Assembly (NCBI GenBank): GCA_016165875.1
Contig: JABBOT010000027.1
Location: forward strand, 1,899,939 to 1,963,938
Reading direction: 5' to 3'
DNA length: 64,000 nt
Source of the DNA: Acanthopleura granulata
Lineage: Eukaryota > Mollusca > Polyplacophora > Chitonida > Chitonidae
Each line of letters begins with the position of its first letter. The stretch's first letter is position 1. This document shows positions 20,212-35,200 of this stretch, piece after piece. Both the position numbers and the translations under genes were made by a program. The notes below the pieces were generated by a model, which did no database searches, was not told the DNA's origin, and saw nothing but the letters and a program-made list of their open reading frames with translations.

Positions 20212-23200
20212 GTGAGTGCATTGTGCTAAATTTGCAAATGTTATTCATTCGGTTTTTCATCTAGCCATTGCAACCGTACGTTGTTCCTAACGATGAAGAG
20301 AAAACATCCTTGCACCGTGCAAAGGTCAGACTTACTTGCATAGCATGTCCCATTTTCTCACCACCAACTGTGCTGCGTAGCTCTGCAAAATTACCAGCGA
20401 TGTAGTGAAGTGATGGATTTCGAGATAAAGTTTGAGGGTTGAATGTACTTTCGTGTTCAGGGTTGATCGGCGTCGTGAGGAAGATCCTGTCTTGACATAA
20501 ATCAGCAGACAGTGGAATCATGCATACCATGGCTGGAGTAGTTCAAAGTCTAGTGGAATTTTAGGCAACGAGCTCTAGACGTGTACCTGACGTGTAGTAC
20601 TGGACTTGAACAAAAGATATCATATGTTTGAGCCCAGCCATTGCTGATTTGGTGTCTACTATACGTCAGATGATTTAATCAGGAGCCAGAAATAATGTCG
20701 TGAATCAGGCAATTTTCAGTTTCTGCCCATAAATTTGACAGCCATTGTACGATATAGGTGAAATCCTCTTAAATACCCTAAAAACTCACTTCAGGTGCAA
20801 GACTAGCAGCACAATGAGCTGGCATTTGTAAAGATCAGGGTTGTATGTGCTGTCATTTGTCGCTGACCCACTTTTCCTATGTTGATTCAGAAAAGGCCTT
20901 TTTTTGATGAAGTGACGTTAGTCTACCATGTGACACCACCCTCGTCTTCACTACAGCCCAGCGAGCATGGCATTGTCTACCACTAGTCATGTTTGTAGAG
21001 GTGCATATTTTCTTCTGCTTTCATAGACATTCTGTTTTTGTATATTCCAGATCTCCCACAGATGGCAAGGCATGCAAATCTTATGTTAGCCATGAAGATG
21101 TGTATGTGACAACTTACCCAGATGAAGAATCTCCCTCAAGTTCTATTGATCTGGAAAATGAGGCTCTGTATGGAGTGACTCCACCCATCAGCCTTAGGAC
21201 TGTCCAAAGGGAAGGCCGGATTCACAGAAGTAAGAAAAGAGAGAGTGGGTTTAAGGACGGCAAAGACCCTGCCTTTATCCGTCGAAATTACAGGAGTAAA
21301 GGGGATATCGGTGTTATTCGAAACTGCTATGATGTTGGTGTGGCTGGTGATTCGGTGTCAATGAGCCACATGGATTCAGATGAGGGAAGTTACTGGGAGG
21401 TGAAGGACGCCAAAGAGCGCAAGAAGAGGGAGAGTAGAGAGTCCAAGAAAAGTCTGACTGCCTCCCGCAGCAGCAACAGGTTTGCTAAAATGAACAATGG
21501 TGGTATTGGGAGTGATTCTGGTGGAGCGGAGTCCTCAGTCATACCTGTGGCCACCATGAGTGCGGACACTTCCTACAAGCATCGGTCAGTGAAGAAATCT
21601 GTGCCACCAGCAGAGACTGTGTGTGAGACTGGTCCTGATGGAAGAACCCGACGACCTGCCTCCTTCAGTAAAAATGACTGTCCTGAAGACCGCAAGGAAT
21701 TCTATCGTATTTTCTCTACATTGATTAACATGGGCTCTCATGCTAAGAAGGAGAAAGATCAGAAAGTTGGTAAAGCCACCTACATGAGGCAGAAAAGCTC
21801 TGAGCAAGAAATCTGGCAGACAAGATTAAAAGATGCTATTTGGCTAGAACTGCAGGGATGGCACAGTAACCGGCAACGCGATGAGGAGGAGGAATTTCTG
21901 AGGAAGGAGCGAGCTAAAGTGTCTGAGGTACTGGCAGAAATCCTGAAGTTTAAGCTCAACTGTGATATAGGCTCTGGTCTGACAGAAATATCCCCTCCAA
22001 AGTTAATGAATCTGCTGTCCTCTTTATCCAGTTCCCCAAGCAGTCTTCACACCCTGCCTCAGTCTCCTGAGCACTTTGCTGCCACAGCTGCCTCTTTCCA
22101 GACCATCACTCTGACAGAAAACACAGTCCAGTGCCAAAGGGACGCCATGAAGCAGGTGGAATCTCTTCTGGAAAAGTTGGAGATTTGCGAAAGACATTTT
22201 CCCACGATGAAAGCATTCTGTCAGTATGATGAGATTTATCGCAGCCAGGAGTTTCGACAACGTGTTAAAGCCTTGTATTTGTGGTTGAATGTGACTCGTG
22301 ATTTATGCCAGAAAATAAAAGAGATAGGTAAAATGATGGGTGTGCAAAATGTGATAGGGGTTGTAGACTGGCCCTGGATGGATTACCAACCACCCAAACA
22401 AGATAACCCTTTCAATCCCTCCCTGTATACAGCCACTCAAGTCCGCCGTATCAGTGTGCCCGAGTTGAAGGAACCCGACACTGAGGTTCAGACTTCACAC
22501 TCTCTGTCATGTCTTTCAGAGTTTAACATCAGTGAGGTTAGGGAAGGGGAGGAGTCCGATTCAGCCAATCAGGATGCTGTGATAGGAGGCCGCAACTTGA
22601 AAGTAGTCATTCCTCCTACGCGTAAAGTCCAGTTTTCCCCAGGTAGTGAGCAGAACTCGCGCTCTGGCACACCTGTTCTCATTGACAGCCCAGTACACTC
22701 TGGCTGCTCCACACCCACAAAATTGCTTCCCAAGTCTAGCTCAGCTCTTTTTCAGAACTTATCCCGGGCGTCCAGTGAGCTGTGTTTGGATGATTTGTCC
22801 AAGACATCAGTATATCGTTATTTTGTGGACAAAAGTCTGAAAAAGATGGGAATGCACAAGCTGTTGCTTAGACTTCATAAACTACTTCATCATTCTCTGC
22901 AGAGAGCCAAAGAGGCCTTGGAGAAACCTAAAGATCCACCTTCTTGTTCTGAGGTGTTTTTCTTTTATATTTCTTTTCTTTCTGTCCATGTTTGAAGTAC
23001 ATCAAGGGGTTTTTTGGTTTAGTGTCTTTCTTGAAACTCAATTTGAACAAATCAGAAAACTCGATATTTGTTGTCATTATTGTATCAAAATTTACTTCTG
23101 GAAGAGCCAATACAAAATTTGTCTAAATCACAATTTTCTGGTATTTCTTATGGCTAGCACAAGAAGAAAGTGGATAGAAAAATAACTACACATGTGCCTT

Positions 23201-26200
23201 AAATCACCTGAATTTCATGAAATTTTTCAATATGTGATCACCCTGCTCTATTTAATTTTTGGAAAATCACGAGATTTTTTGTGATCACCAGTAACGTATT
23301 AAATTACATACAGTATCACATGGCTTTCTCATATTTCTGCACACATGTCTCACAGTGGGATGATAGTGTGTTGAATTCCATGATATTGCATAGGTATTTC
23401 TTGTCATGTGATACAGTGTGTTATCTTAAGAATATTAGTTCTTGTATTAACTTATTTTTGCAATGGCATTAATGGTACAGACATACAGTACATGTATGAA
23501 ATGGTGGATCAGCTCTAATCCATGTTGTCTAAGAAACATATATATTTACATGGGTATAAAAGAAGGATTTGACTGATAATGTAAAGTAAAGTTTCACGAG
23601 CCTTTTTAGATTTTCTGCATCACTCTAATCTGAATGTAGATTTGAATATGTTGTTCCTCTCAAGGAGTGAGGTCTAACAGTTCTTTATATATGGGCATGT
23701 TACCAGGGAATAAATGATGGCTTGGATATATAATGAAGTAAGGACATACAACAATCTTGTGAACAGGTATACAGAGAGAAAGAGAACAAGAGCATAATAA
23801 TATTAATCTTTAGAAGATTAGTGTACAATAAATGTAGTACATAACAATGTTTATGGCTAATAAAAACATTGTAAATCAAAATCCAAAAGTGGTCATAATG
23901 GTTAATAAGCCGCATTATGGCCAGTAATTTGCACTCAGACAGGATTGATAATTATAAAAGTCTCTTTAACATGTAACAAAACTAGATTTCCTTCCTGAAC
24001 TTTGTAAAATGGGTAGTCCTTGAAAAGCAGTGTTAAAGAAAGAGCACAGTGTCTAATATGCTAACTAACAGGAAAACAGTGGATTTCATTGAAAATGTGT
24101 TGTCTGGGTAAGGTTAACCGGGATCGCAAGTTTGTCGTCCGACCAATGTATTGTTTATCGTGTGCCTGGCATATGAGTGCATATACAGGGTATTTAGAGT
24201 TGCAAGATAGGTTAATTTTAACACAAAGTGCAGAATCACCTCTGAGGAATATAATACTCGGACCTTCTAGTATATGGATGCATGCCTCACATCTTGGTTT
24301 GTTAAATTTATTTTCTCATGCTTTACATTGATTTTCAGAAAACCCAACCCAGGTTAACCTTTTTTTCAGGGTTGGGCCCTGTTGTATACTGTTAATAATA
24401 ACAGAATTAGAAATTATATCTTTCATTTTAGCACTATTGTATAATATCGGCAAGATGTTCATGATTATGGGAATTAACACATTGGTATTGTTGGGATTAT
24501 AAGTAGATATAAAAGGGATAATATTTTGATTATCATTTCTTTGAGAGATTTGTCTAGCGCAGTGGGTAGCCCCTAGACAGTAAAGCCGACTTCAATTCAA
24601 TCAGTCATTTATTCCAAGCAGTTAGATTGACAACAATAGTATGTACTCGTCTAGCCAAAGAGTATGGAATATTTTCTTGAGTGTGTCTGGCTTGATTTGA
24701 GCAGGATTGAAGTGTGTTGGTAGGTTTCCAAAATATATCTGTGGTTAAAATGCATCCAGATTTAACAACCAGAATACCTGAGAAACTATTACTAATATAA
24801 CTTGTATCCATTGTGAAAGAAATTTAAGGATGTAATTCATTGAGGATGTCAAGCAGTGGTTTGATTTGACTCTTTTTTGATGGCCAAAAAAGCAACTTTG
24901 TCAGGCAGATGATCAAAAGTGTCATCCCTAAATGATCTATTGATGTTATCTGGGAATGTCCTGAGCAATATATCCATATCCATTATGACCACATTTGGAT
25001 ATTGATTTACAATGTTTTCGTTAGAGATGTAGTAATATATTTATCGTATGTAGGCCTAATGTACATTACGTATACATTAGTATATTAATTCTTCTAAAGA
25101 TTAGTATTATTTTGCTCTTGTTCTCTCTGTGTATACCTCTTCATGAGGCTCTTACATGTGCTTACTTCATTAAATATCTGAGCTGTAAATTGCCTGTATT
25201 TGTGTATAAAGCCTGAAGAACTGTTCTTCTTGATTCCTTGATTAGAACAGCATGTATAAAACTGCAGCTAGAATACAATGATGTAGAAAATCTTGAAAGG
25301 CTGACTTGTTTTTAACTGGTACATGTATATGTACATGTATATACGAGTACCATGACTTGAAATGACAAGTTTGAAGACAAATATTTCTCAGAACTCCTGA
25401 TTCATGAATTCATGGACTGGTACATTCAACATACTGACATTAATTTAATGTGAACTGTTCAGATAGCTGACAAAACACCGAAAAATTCAGTTGAACCAAT
25501 TGAAGCCGGATAAGAGCAGTGTCTTTCCAGTTGAGAGCTGAGATAATATTACTTACACATTTACTCGGTGAGATATTGGAGATATGTGGTGTCAGAAACT
25601 CTCATATTGGGAGAGTCGTCAGTTGAGTTCAATGTGAATAGCTGAAGACCTGTCAGTTCAGCACAAAAGGCCATGCTGGATATTAAAATGGAACTGTTGC
25701 TGGTTTAGATTTCATAAACATGAAAACCTTGTGAACATAGCATAAAATACCTGTGAGTCAAGTATTCATGAAGTAGTTGTGCCAGGCATTCCTTTGGGGT
25801 TAGTCCATGTGGGCCCTAAAATGGCCTGAAAAAGCTTACTTCTGTTTTGTCTTTCATCTGACACCATTTGGAATAAAACAAACATCATTAAGCACTTGTT
25901 ATGGGAAAAAATGGAGAAATATTCAATTTTACCCCATAACTTGGAATGAGTATCTTAATATTCATGTGTATTCAGAAAATCACACTGCCCTTAGCCTCTC
26001 TCCCCAGCTATTACACCCTACCTTACAAATTGTATCATTTCAGCTGTGCATCATAGTTTTATAAGAAAAAACTTTGCCACATGGGGATTTTTGATAAAGT
26101 TAAAATTACAGAGCTCTACAGTTGCTTGCTTCAATGGTTTTGACACTGTCTTGTTGTCAGGGGACAGACTGGGATCGCAGTGCTGGAAACCTTCCGACAT

Positions 26201-29200
26201 TTCCATCTCTGGACCCACCAGAGACCGGCTCCCACCCCAGCACCCTGGCTGAGGAGAAGTTAGAGGACTGGAACAAGCAATTCATGGACATGGGGCTACC
26301 ATCCTTCAGACCGAGCTATCTGTTCCTCACCAGGATTAAACTGGATGTGATACATGAGTGCCTAAGGCTACGCTTAGAGCTGCGACCAAAATCTGACCCC
26401 TCGTTTCTGAGTATAAGACAGGTAATCAACAGAATCTTTATTTCGGAGTATAAGACAGATAATTAACAGACCCCTCATTTCTCTGTATAAGACAGGTAAG
26501 CAGCAGACCCCTGATTTCTCAGTATAAGACAGGTACGCAGCTCACCCCTCATTTCTCAGTATAAGACTGGCAAGCAGCACACCCCTCATTTCTCAGTATA
26601 AGACAGGTACGCAGCACACCCCTCATTTCTCTGTATAAGACAGGTACGCAGCACACCCCTCGTTTCTCTTTATAAGACATGTTGCAGGGAATGGGTAAAT
26701 GTCTGCAACTGGGTGCATTTAGCTGTTAATAAACTGAATGCACCTTAATAATAAGTAATACTGCCCCCTTTACAATTTTATCAAAGCCTCTGTTCTGTTG
26801 CAGTTAATACACGAGTGTAAGGAGGTACTGAAAGGCGCAGTCAATGTGAAGCAGTATTACCAGCATATGGTCTCCGCAGTGCTCTGGGATGATGAAAATG
26901 CAGAAGAAAACTTTGCGTCCAGTCTTGAGCAGTTTGACACAGACATGAGGAAAATGCTTGAGGTGACCAGCAGTATTTGAAATGCAGATATACCAGCATA
27001 AAGTCTCTGGGTACATGTATTGTAAATGCACTGTTTGTTACAAGTATTACCTGTCTACTATTTTACCTACTGTATTTAGACTTAATCATTGTGTAGAAGC
27101 AAAACATGGCAGATATCATCTGTGTTCAGAATGTGGTATGAACTGTGCCCTCCATATACTGTTTACTTTTCAATAGAGCTTATACATAAATTTGCTTCAT
27201 TGTTGTGAAGGGGCCCCCATGGCCGAGGTGGTTAGTGCATCATCACGGCGTAATGACCCAGGTGCCTCACTAATACGGTCTCTGTGAGTTCAAGTCCAGC
27301 TTATGTTGGCTTCCTCTCTGGTTGTGCGTGGGAAGGCTCGCCAGCAACCTGCGGGGGATCTTGGGTTTCCCTCAGGCTCAGACTGGTTCCCTCCAACCAT
27401 AATGCTGACTAAATGAAATGTTGTTATGTATCATGTCCTTGCGAGCTGGGCATGACTCGATGGAAAGATGCTACATGTAATCTCGATATATTGAGCACAC
27501 AAAGCCCCTCATTCCTGTAATGGTCAATACCAGCCTTAGACAGCAGATTTCCTCTCCCACTGTTCATGGGCCCAGGGTGACAATAAGTTGTCAGTGGTTT
27601 TCGTGGTGACCTTTGCTCATGTATTGCATTTGTTCAAACCACTTGTCTTCCGCTAATGTGGTGTGTAAGTCTGTATATCTGTAATGAAGTCAAACCACAA
27701 TCATAAATAAATTGTGATACCCGGGTGCCTCCCAATGCTAATGTTCAGCTCATGCCGGCTTACTCTCCGGCCGTATGTGGGGAATGTCCGCCAGCAACCC
27801 CTGTGATGGTAGTGGGTTTCCTCCGTGCTCTGCCTGGTTTCCTTCCACTACAATGCTGGCTGCTACGGTATAGGTGAAATATTCTTGAGTACGGCGTTAA
27901 ACACAAATCAAATAAACAAATAAATCCAATCAAATAAATAAGTAAAATCAATAACTAATAGTTCTGTCCTCTTTACAAACATTTGTATTTGACTGAAGCT
28001 AATGCTTTCGGTACCTGCACATGTAGAGTGTTCCATGATCCCTTTTATGACATCTGAGTTAATGTTTGATCAGTTTGATCAGATCATTTTCAGAGTTTTG
28101 TTAAAACACTGCTGTGTCAGTTAAAACAGCTGAGAAACTAACATATTCTTTACTATACAAACTCCCATGTGGTTTCATGGTGAATTGTCAGATCATTTTA
28201 TGGATTTTTCAGTGTGGTATCAAAAGAAGCTAATTATGACTAATCACTCTGGTATCATGTGTAGAACAAGTATGTATGGCAGATTTAATATGCTTTGTGC
28301 CCTGATTTCTCCAGATTTACTTCTCATATCTACAAAACTGGATGTACAGTCTTCAAAACCTACCCGAGGCATCGCGGAGTTTAAAGAATGCACTTGAAGT
28401 AGAGTGGACCTTTACCAAGAAGATCTGTCCTCATGTTGGAGGTGGAGAAGCCGAGGCAGGGAAAAAGTTCAGGCAAGTTTGCTTGCTTGTTTGTTTGGGG
28501 GTTTTCTGTCACTTTCAGCATTGTTTCGATCATGTCACGGCCATGTCCTCTCATAGCAGACCGGACCCAATACCAAAATATTTTCTGTGCTGATTAATCT
28601 GAATTCCGTAGACACAAGATATGACACTCCACCCAATCACACAGTCCATCCCCACATGATGGTCATAAGCAGGGAGGTGCTGAAATTGCAGACTCTGAAG
28701 TCTCAGGTACCTTCTCAATCAAAGTGGCCTCTAAAAGGTTGTTTGGACAATCTCAAGGCTTTACTTTCGATGGGAATCTGGGAATCAGATTCTTGTCATG
28801 ACTCACAAACAAAATCTGCGGGAATCTACTTGGATTCTCGGAAAGAAATTCAAGTTCATTGTTTCATTGTTTTAGTGTAGTGAAAAATGTTTCAGGTCAT
28901 TTAAGTTATGAACACAGAATCCCCCAAATCTGTTTGCTTTTATATGCTTACCTGAATCAAATTCTTGAGATTCTCGATTTGTACAAGTTTTTGCAGAATT
29001 CCTGCAAAGATAATCTATGATAATCCATTTAGATTCTGAAAAGAAATAAAAAGCCCTGAATCTGGTGTTACATATCTGGCAGATCATTTGTATGTCACAC
29101 CCACTATGTGATAGTAACATAATGGATTCTGTATTTGTTCTTTCTGCTCAGTACCTTGGCCAGCAGCCTGTTGAGTTCCATATCTGACTTCCTCGAGCAA

Positions 29201-32200
29201 GGCATGGATGACTGCACGGCCCATCTGTTTGACATGACCCTGGGCGAGAGTGGCGACCGGGAAGATGGGGAGGAGGAAGTGGTTGGGGAGGAGGAGGAAG
29301 TGGGTGGGGAGGAGGAAGCAGGTGGGGAGGAACATCTGGATGGGGAGGGGAATGGGAGAGAGGAGGTGGAGGTACCACTGCGCAGACCAGGGCTCTCGCT
29401 GGATGTGTCTCAGAGGCTGAGCGAGCAGCCATCTGAGTACCTGATGGAGGAGGACCAGCAGGTTGATCACAGGCACCGGGACTTCAGGTCAGTTACACCA
29501 CCCAGGGATCCTTCAAAAGTTAAAAGGACATCAAGTCTGCAAATAGGTGTTTTTTTTTTTTTAAACCAACCCTTTAATTAAAGTGGCATGACCCAAGAGA
29601 CCTTTGTCAGGTATGTATAGTATGGACAACTTGGTCATACCATTTCTTGAAAAGTGGTGTTTTCAAAAATGTCCAGCACCTAATTGCAGGCTTGGAACAT
29701 GTATCATTATATCATTGCAAGAGAATCAGTTTCCTGCTGTCTGTGCATTCGTATCGGTAATGACTTTGAAACCTCTTGCATTAAAGCACACTTTCCAGTT
29801 TGGTAAATGTTCCCTTCAGACAGGGCATACTCTGTCCCAGATGGTTAAAGCGCTGATTCGCTGCTGATATCAGGTCTTGACCAATGAAGTTGCATGTTCG
29901 AAAATAATGATTAATTTATTTTTTTTATTTATTAAATGTGTTATTATACAGGCATTCCATTCAGCAGACCTGTCGTGACTTCAAAAACTTATTTCATGAG
30001 GCCAGACAGAGGGCATCCAAAGCACTGGGATTTGCTAAAATGCTGAGAAAGGTAAGATTGTGCTAGTGGTTGATATGTCGACAGGTTTATGAGTTGCAGA
30101 AACTGAGCTCATTTCATTGAATAGACCAGTTCAACCAGACAACCTGTGCGTATGACGCTGTTAGATTTTGTATGACATTGACGTCACGTCTTTGTTGCGT
30201 CGCATATGATGAGGGTCTCAATTGTAAGGTCACAGCGGACAGAATCTTTATTTTGATACAAAGTTTCCTCGACAGTGGGGAAAAAATCTTCTGCCTTACA
30301 ATGCAAGGCACTCCAATGTCTCAGGGCTTATACTGACAGGATGTATACTACTCACCCACCTCCCTTTTTTCTGATAAATTGCTAATGTAAAATTACAACG
30401 GAACATGAACAGCAGCTGAATTCAACACTTCATATCATGGGCTTGTCGCAACCGGGGAAAGTTTGTCAGTAACTTTTTGGATACAAAAACATTTTGTACA
30501 TTCATTACATATATTTATTTATTTCTTTGATTGGTGTTTTACGCTGTACTCAAGAATATTTCACTTATATGACGGCAGACAGCATTATGGTGGGAGGAGA
30601 ACAGGCATAGCCCGGGGGATACCCATGGCCATCTGCAGGTTGCAGGCAGGCCTTCTTGCGTACGGCTGAAGAGGGAAACAGCATGAGCTGGACTTCAACT
30701 CACAACGACCGCATTGGTGAGAGGCATCTGGGTCATTATGCTGCACTGGTGTGTGGACCCCCTCGGTCTCGAAGGCCCCCTCATTGCATATAACAGACTG
30801 TATTAATGACACAACTTATTATTCACCTAACCCAGATACTAAAAGATGGAGTGTTTTTAAGCTCAAGATCAAGTTCTGCTATAAGAGGCAGATATTTATT
30901 CTTATTTTATTTTTGTTATTTGTTTGTTAGGATCTGGAGATTGCTGCTGACTTCAATATTGCTGTCACCACAAAAGTTCTGCTAGAAAAGCTGAAAGAAA
31001 CCAGCCATGTTCGGGTAAATGTGTTTTGAAACACATTATTATGGTTCAATAAAATAGGCTGTAAATTTAATTTTGTACATACCCCCGATACATTATTCTA
31101 AATCATGAACAGAATAGCAGGCAGAATGAGAATACTACAACACTAGGATTTGAACAGGTATCCTTCATACAATATGATCAGATGAAGGTTACGTGAGAGC
31201 TGTACAGTACATTGCTGCATGGAGGTCCACCTTGACTGGGACTTATGTCCAGGCCAGAGTTGAACATTGTTCCCTTGCAGTGAATGAATAGTGCCATCAC
31301 TGCCTAAACAGTTTGTCCACAAAACAACATTGTGGAGGCAGGAATAAACAACAGATGACTCCAGTTATGTGAGAATTACTTTAGACTGGAAAATTTTTCA
31401 TAAGTTTCCATTGTTCTACTATACTCATGTTATATGAATTGAATTGAACACATTTTATTGCATAGTGCTCAATGGGATTGGGAACAAGTTTTAAGAAACT
31501 TACTGATCTGTTTCCCTAAATAAGTACAATTTAACGGCTTTACCACAGACTCATGTTATATCTTGCATAGATATAACATCTTTAGTTTTAAGGTGATATG
31601 TCATAAATAGGGGAAAATAAAAAATGAAGTGTTGGTTATAAATAATGTTAAATGATGACATCAGTTCCAGTTGAATTTAATCAGCTGATGCAGACCTGTA
31701 TTGTCAAGTATCCCTTCATGTAACTCGTGTGTTTTTATTGTTGATGAACAGGTGATTGCTCCAACAAGTGCTGGCTACCTGATGTTCATACCTCAAAGCA
31801 TTCTAGAAAACAAGTCTCTTATCCTCCAACTGCTCAACGTGACCTGTGGTCGGGAAGGCACTAGTAACTCTTACCTGGCCGGGCGGGATGAAGGTTACCT
31901 CCTCATGGTTCGCTGTGAAGGGGGCGCCGATCATGTCCGGGAATGCCCGATGTGGAATGGACAGAAGATCCATGTTGAGCCCACTGCAGAGACCACTATA
32001 GCTTTATCACACATTGAGGTGAGCAGTTTGGTGTGAAAGGGCCTCTAATTTAATGAACGAATAAATAAATATTACTTGAAACCAATTTAACAGTATTACA
32101 GCCGTATTGTTACAGTGATAACATGTTTAAACCTAGACATTTTTACTTGAGTAAAAACAAACATTACTGAGATCCTTGTGGAGGATTTGCTGACAACAGG

Positions 32201-35200
32201 GTCTTGGTGGAAATAAATATTTGTTCACCATATTTTCATAGTGGAAATGCTTACATGTACTTGCTCACAATGCTGTCATTACTGATTTGCTTGCTTGCTC
32301 ACCTCACTGTTATGGCTGAATCTCGTGCTTGCTGAACACACTCATGGCTAAATTGCCTGCTTGCTCACCACACGGTCATGGCTGAATTACTTGCTTGCTC
32401 ACCTCACTGTCATAGTTGAATTGCTTGCTTGCTCACCACACTCCTTTGGGATCAGTTGGTCATTTTTCCAGCTTAGTGTCCACATTAACTGCTCTGAATA
32501 GTTACTTTTACAAGCCTGGAACTTGGTGCTGTCCTCAAGGTGAACACGTTGGAAACAGGTTGTCTGGGATCTTAAAGGAATGCTGAATCCTTATCACTTC
32601 ATTATCCAGAAAATTGTTTACAACTGGAAAAAAAAAAATTTATTGTGTCATAGTAGCTTAGTTATTGGTAGATGCATGCAGTGATCTCAAATTGTGAATT
32701 GTGATGGTTACTTATTGTGTGGTTTTTCAGGTTGATGGACTGTTGTTAGTGGTGATTCACTCCTCCCAGCTGGGCACTCAAAGGCGGGACTTTGAACAGA
32801 AGATGGGGCCTACAGTTGAACTGGTCAATGAGCAGACTTCCTGTCATCAGAAGATAGCAGAGGCTCTGGAAGAACTGAAGGTAGGTCTTAGGACGTGTTG
32901 TTAAATCAAGTTAACTGTTATTGAAGGTTGTTTGGTATTTCTGCCAGAGATCTTATGGTTGTATGAGATCGAAATATTACTTTCACTAGACAAGCTAGAT
33001 CACAAGCTGTTCCCAGGAACTTTACCAGCTGAAGTTTTCTGGTTTCATCAGCCTGTGTATTCCTAGTTAAATGAGTGGTCACAAATAATTCTAACAATTA
33101 GCGATTTGCAATTAAATTCAAGCCTGCAAATAGGTGCCTGACATTTTTGAAATCACCCCTTGGGCAAAGTGGTATGACCATGTTTCCATGTTATTTGTTA
33201 CTGAACTAAGGTCTTTTGAAGTGTACCACTTTCACTATTTGCAGGCTTGCTGAATTACATGTAACTTAGACTTAATGTCCCATTGTCCAGCCTTGGGGCC
33301 CTGAGGTCAGTATGAAGGGTTGTTTATAGCCTTATAAATTTTACACGTAGTAGGCATATCCATTTGGAACTATTATATAGGCCCACTATATAATCAGATA
33401 ATTCAAATTTGAACTTTGATAAACTCAAAACCAATGTTTTGGAATCATCCCCTGATCACCAGGTAATATGATGTTAAGTTCATCAGGAAACGCCATTCAA
33501 AAAGGAATTAGGCCATTCTTTAAAAACTGTTTGTTGGGACTAATCCAACCCTATGAGAAAAAGTTGGCTCATTCGGTAGGGAATTTGTTTTTTATTCTGA
33601 CTCTTGAAAAAGATGAGGATTTCAAAGAAATCAACATGGACAGGAAAAAAAAAAAAAAAAAATCAAAATAACAGTGAAAACTTTGACTGGGCCCTTTCTT
33701 GAAGGGTCAGTTGGGTTATGTCTAAGGAACATATTGTTAAGGATAGCCTTATGCCTGGTCATTCTGCATGTATTTCAGACTGCGGCATTAAATCTGCGTG
33801 AGAAGGTGGTGCAGGCAATCAAACAGGTGGATGAGAAGCTGAACCTGGAGGACACTGACCACCTGGATGAGGCAGAGAGGAGCCACTTGCTGAAACTGTA
33901 CAGGGAAACAATGTTACAGTGTTACAACTTTGGCTTTGAGGTAGGTAACAGTGTTGCAGTGTTACAACTTTGGCTTTGAGGCAAGTAACAGTGACAGTTA
34001 GACACAGCATCTTAACCATGAGGACAGCAAATTATGTATAGTTTCCTGGGAACATAATGTGAAGTCATGTTGAATTACTGTTAACTGACTGTTGACTTCA
34101 TCAACAGCAGACTGATTAGTTGGTGAAAAAATTCCAGGAAGTTATAGGTGATGTACCGTATTTTTAAGAACAAAAAAAACACCATCTGGGTGTACGTCGG
34201 TTCATGGGCACCTTTTCCCAGGCATTGGCTCTGCAGGCCTAAGCTGAATTGATCAGCGTTTTCTCGCAGTGTATGAGTAATCCGTTAACATGTTTTGTAA
34301 AGGCTGGAATAACAATAACCTACACAGCTTGGGCCGAGATTACTTTTATCTAATGTTTTTATGAACAGTTGAGCGGAAAGCTTTGTTGTTTTCAACATCT
34401 GTAGTGAAAAAGCCTTGAATTATTGGATAGAAATAGCAATTTTAAATACTTGGTCTTAACAATTGCGATATTCCAAATGAAGAGTTGTGCACAGACAATG
34501 TCTTGAGTCTACTGTTAATGTATTTTTAAAGCACTCAATATAAAAGATCAAAATAATCTATGTGCTGTTTTAAAAAAGTAGATCTTGAAAATAAAATTTG
34601 CGGAAGAAGTCTGTTTATCTAATAGCTTCAGTGTTCATGTGGCTGCAAGTGTACTGTTCACAGAGAAAGCTGCTCGGCAAGAAGTTACCTACACATCTCC
34701 TGTTTGCTGCTGTGCATGTTTGTCAGCTTTGTAGGCCTATAAATATACTGCAGGCTTTGCCTGTTAGTAACTACACTGCTCTGCCTTCCACAAACTTCCA
34801 CACTGACCTTACTTTTATGAATGCACTCGGGTATTTCTTACCACTTTCTAATGGTAATTACAACAAGAAATATCAGACAATGGAGCTATAGACAAATTTT
34901 GTGTTGAGTTTTCATGAAATAAATGGATTCGTTGATATATTCACATGAAAAATATTGAGTTATCTGATTTTTTAAAATTTAGTTAACAAAAAAACATTGG
35001 CTAGAAAAGCCTCTGGCACTAAATCACAGCTCCACAGGAGTTCTTTTTAGATATGTCTCCCTATACATTGTAGTACAGTACTGTTGACATTCTGTGTTCA
35101 GTACCATAAGGAGGTGACTCGCCTGGTGACGGGAGATGCCAGGCATCGACTTGGACGAGCTCTCATTGACTTTGCTCAGGAGTGGATGAAGTTTGTGTCT

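Noticed and set aside
29084..29476. Pro/Leu-rich minus-strand frames
   Set aside because: Antisense of the Glu/Gly-rich repeat in MAP3K4 exon 6.
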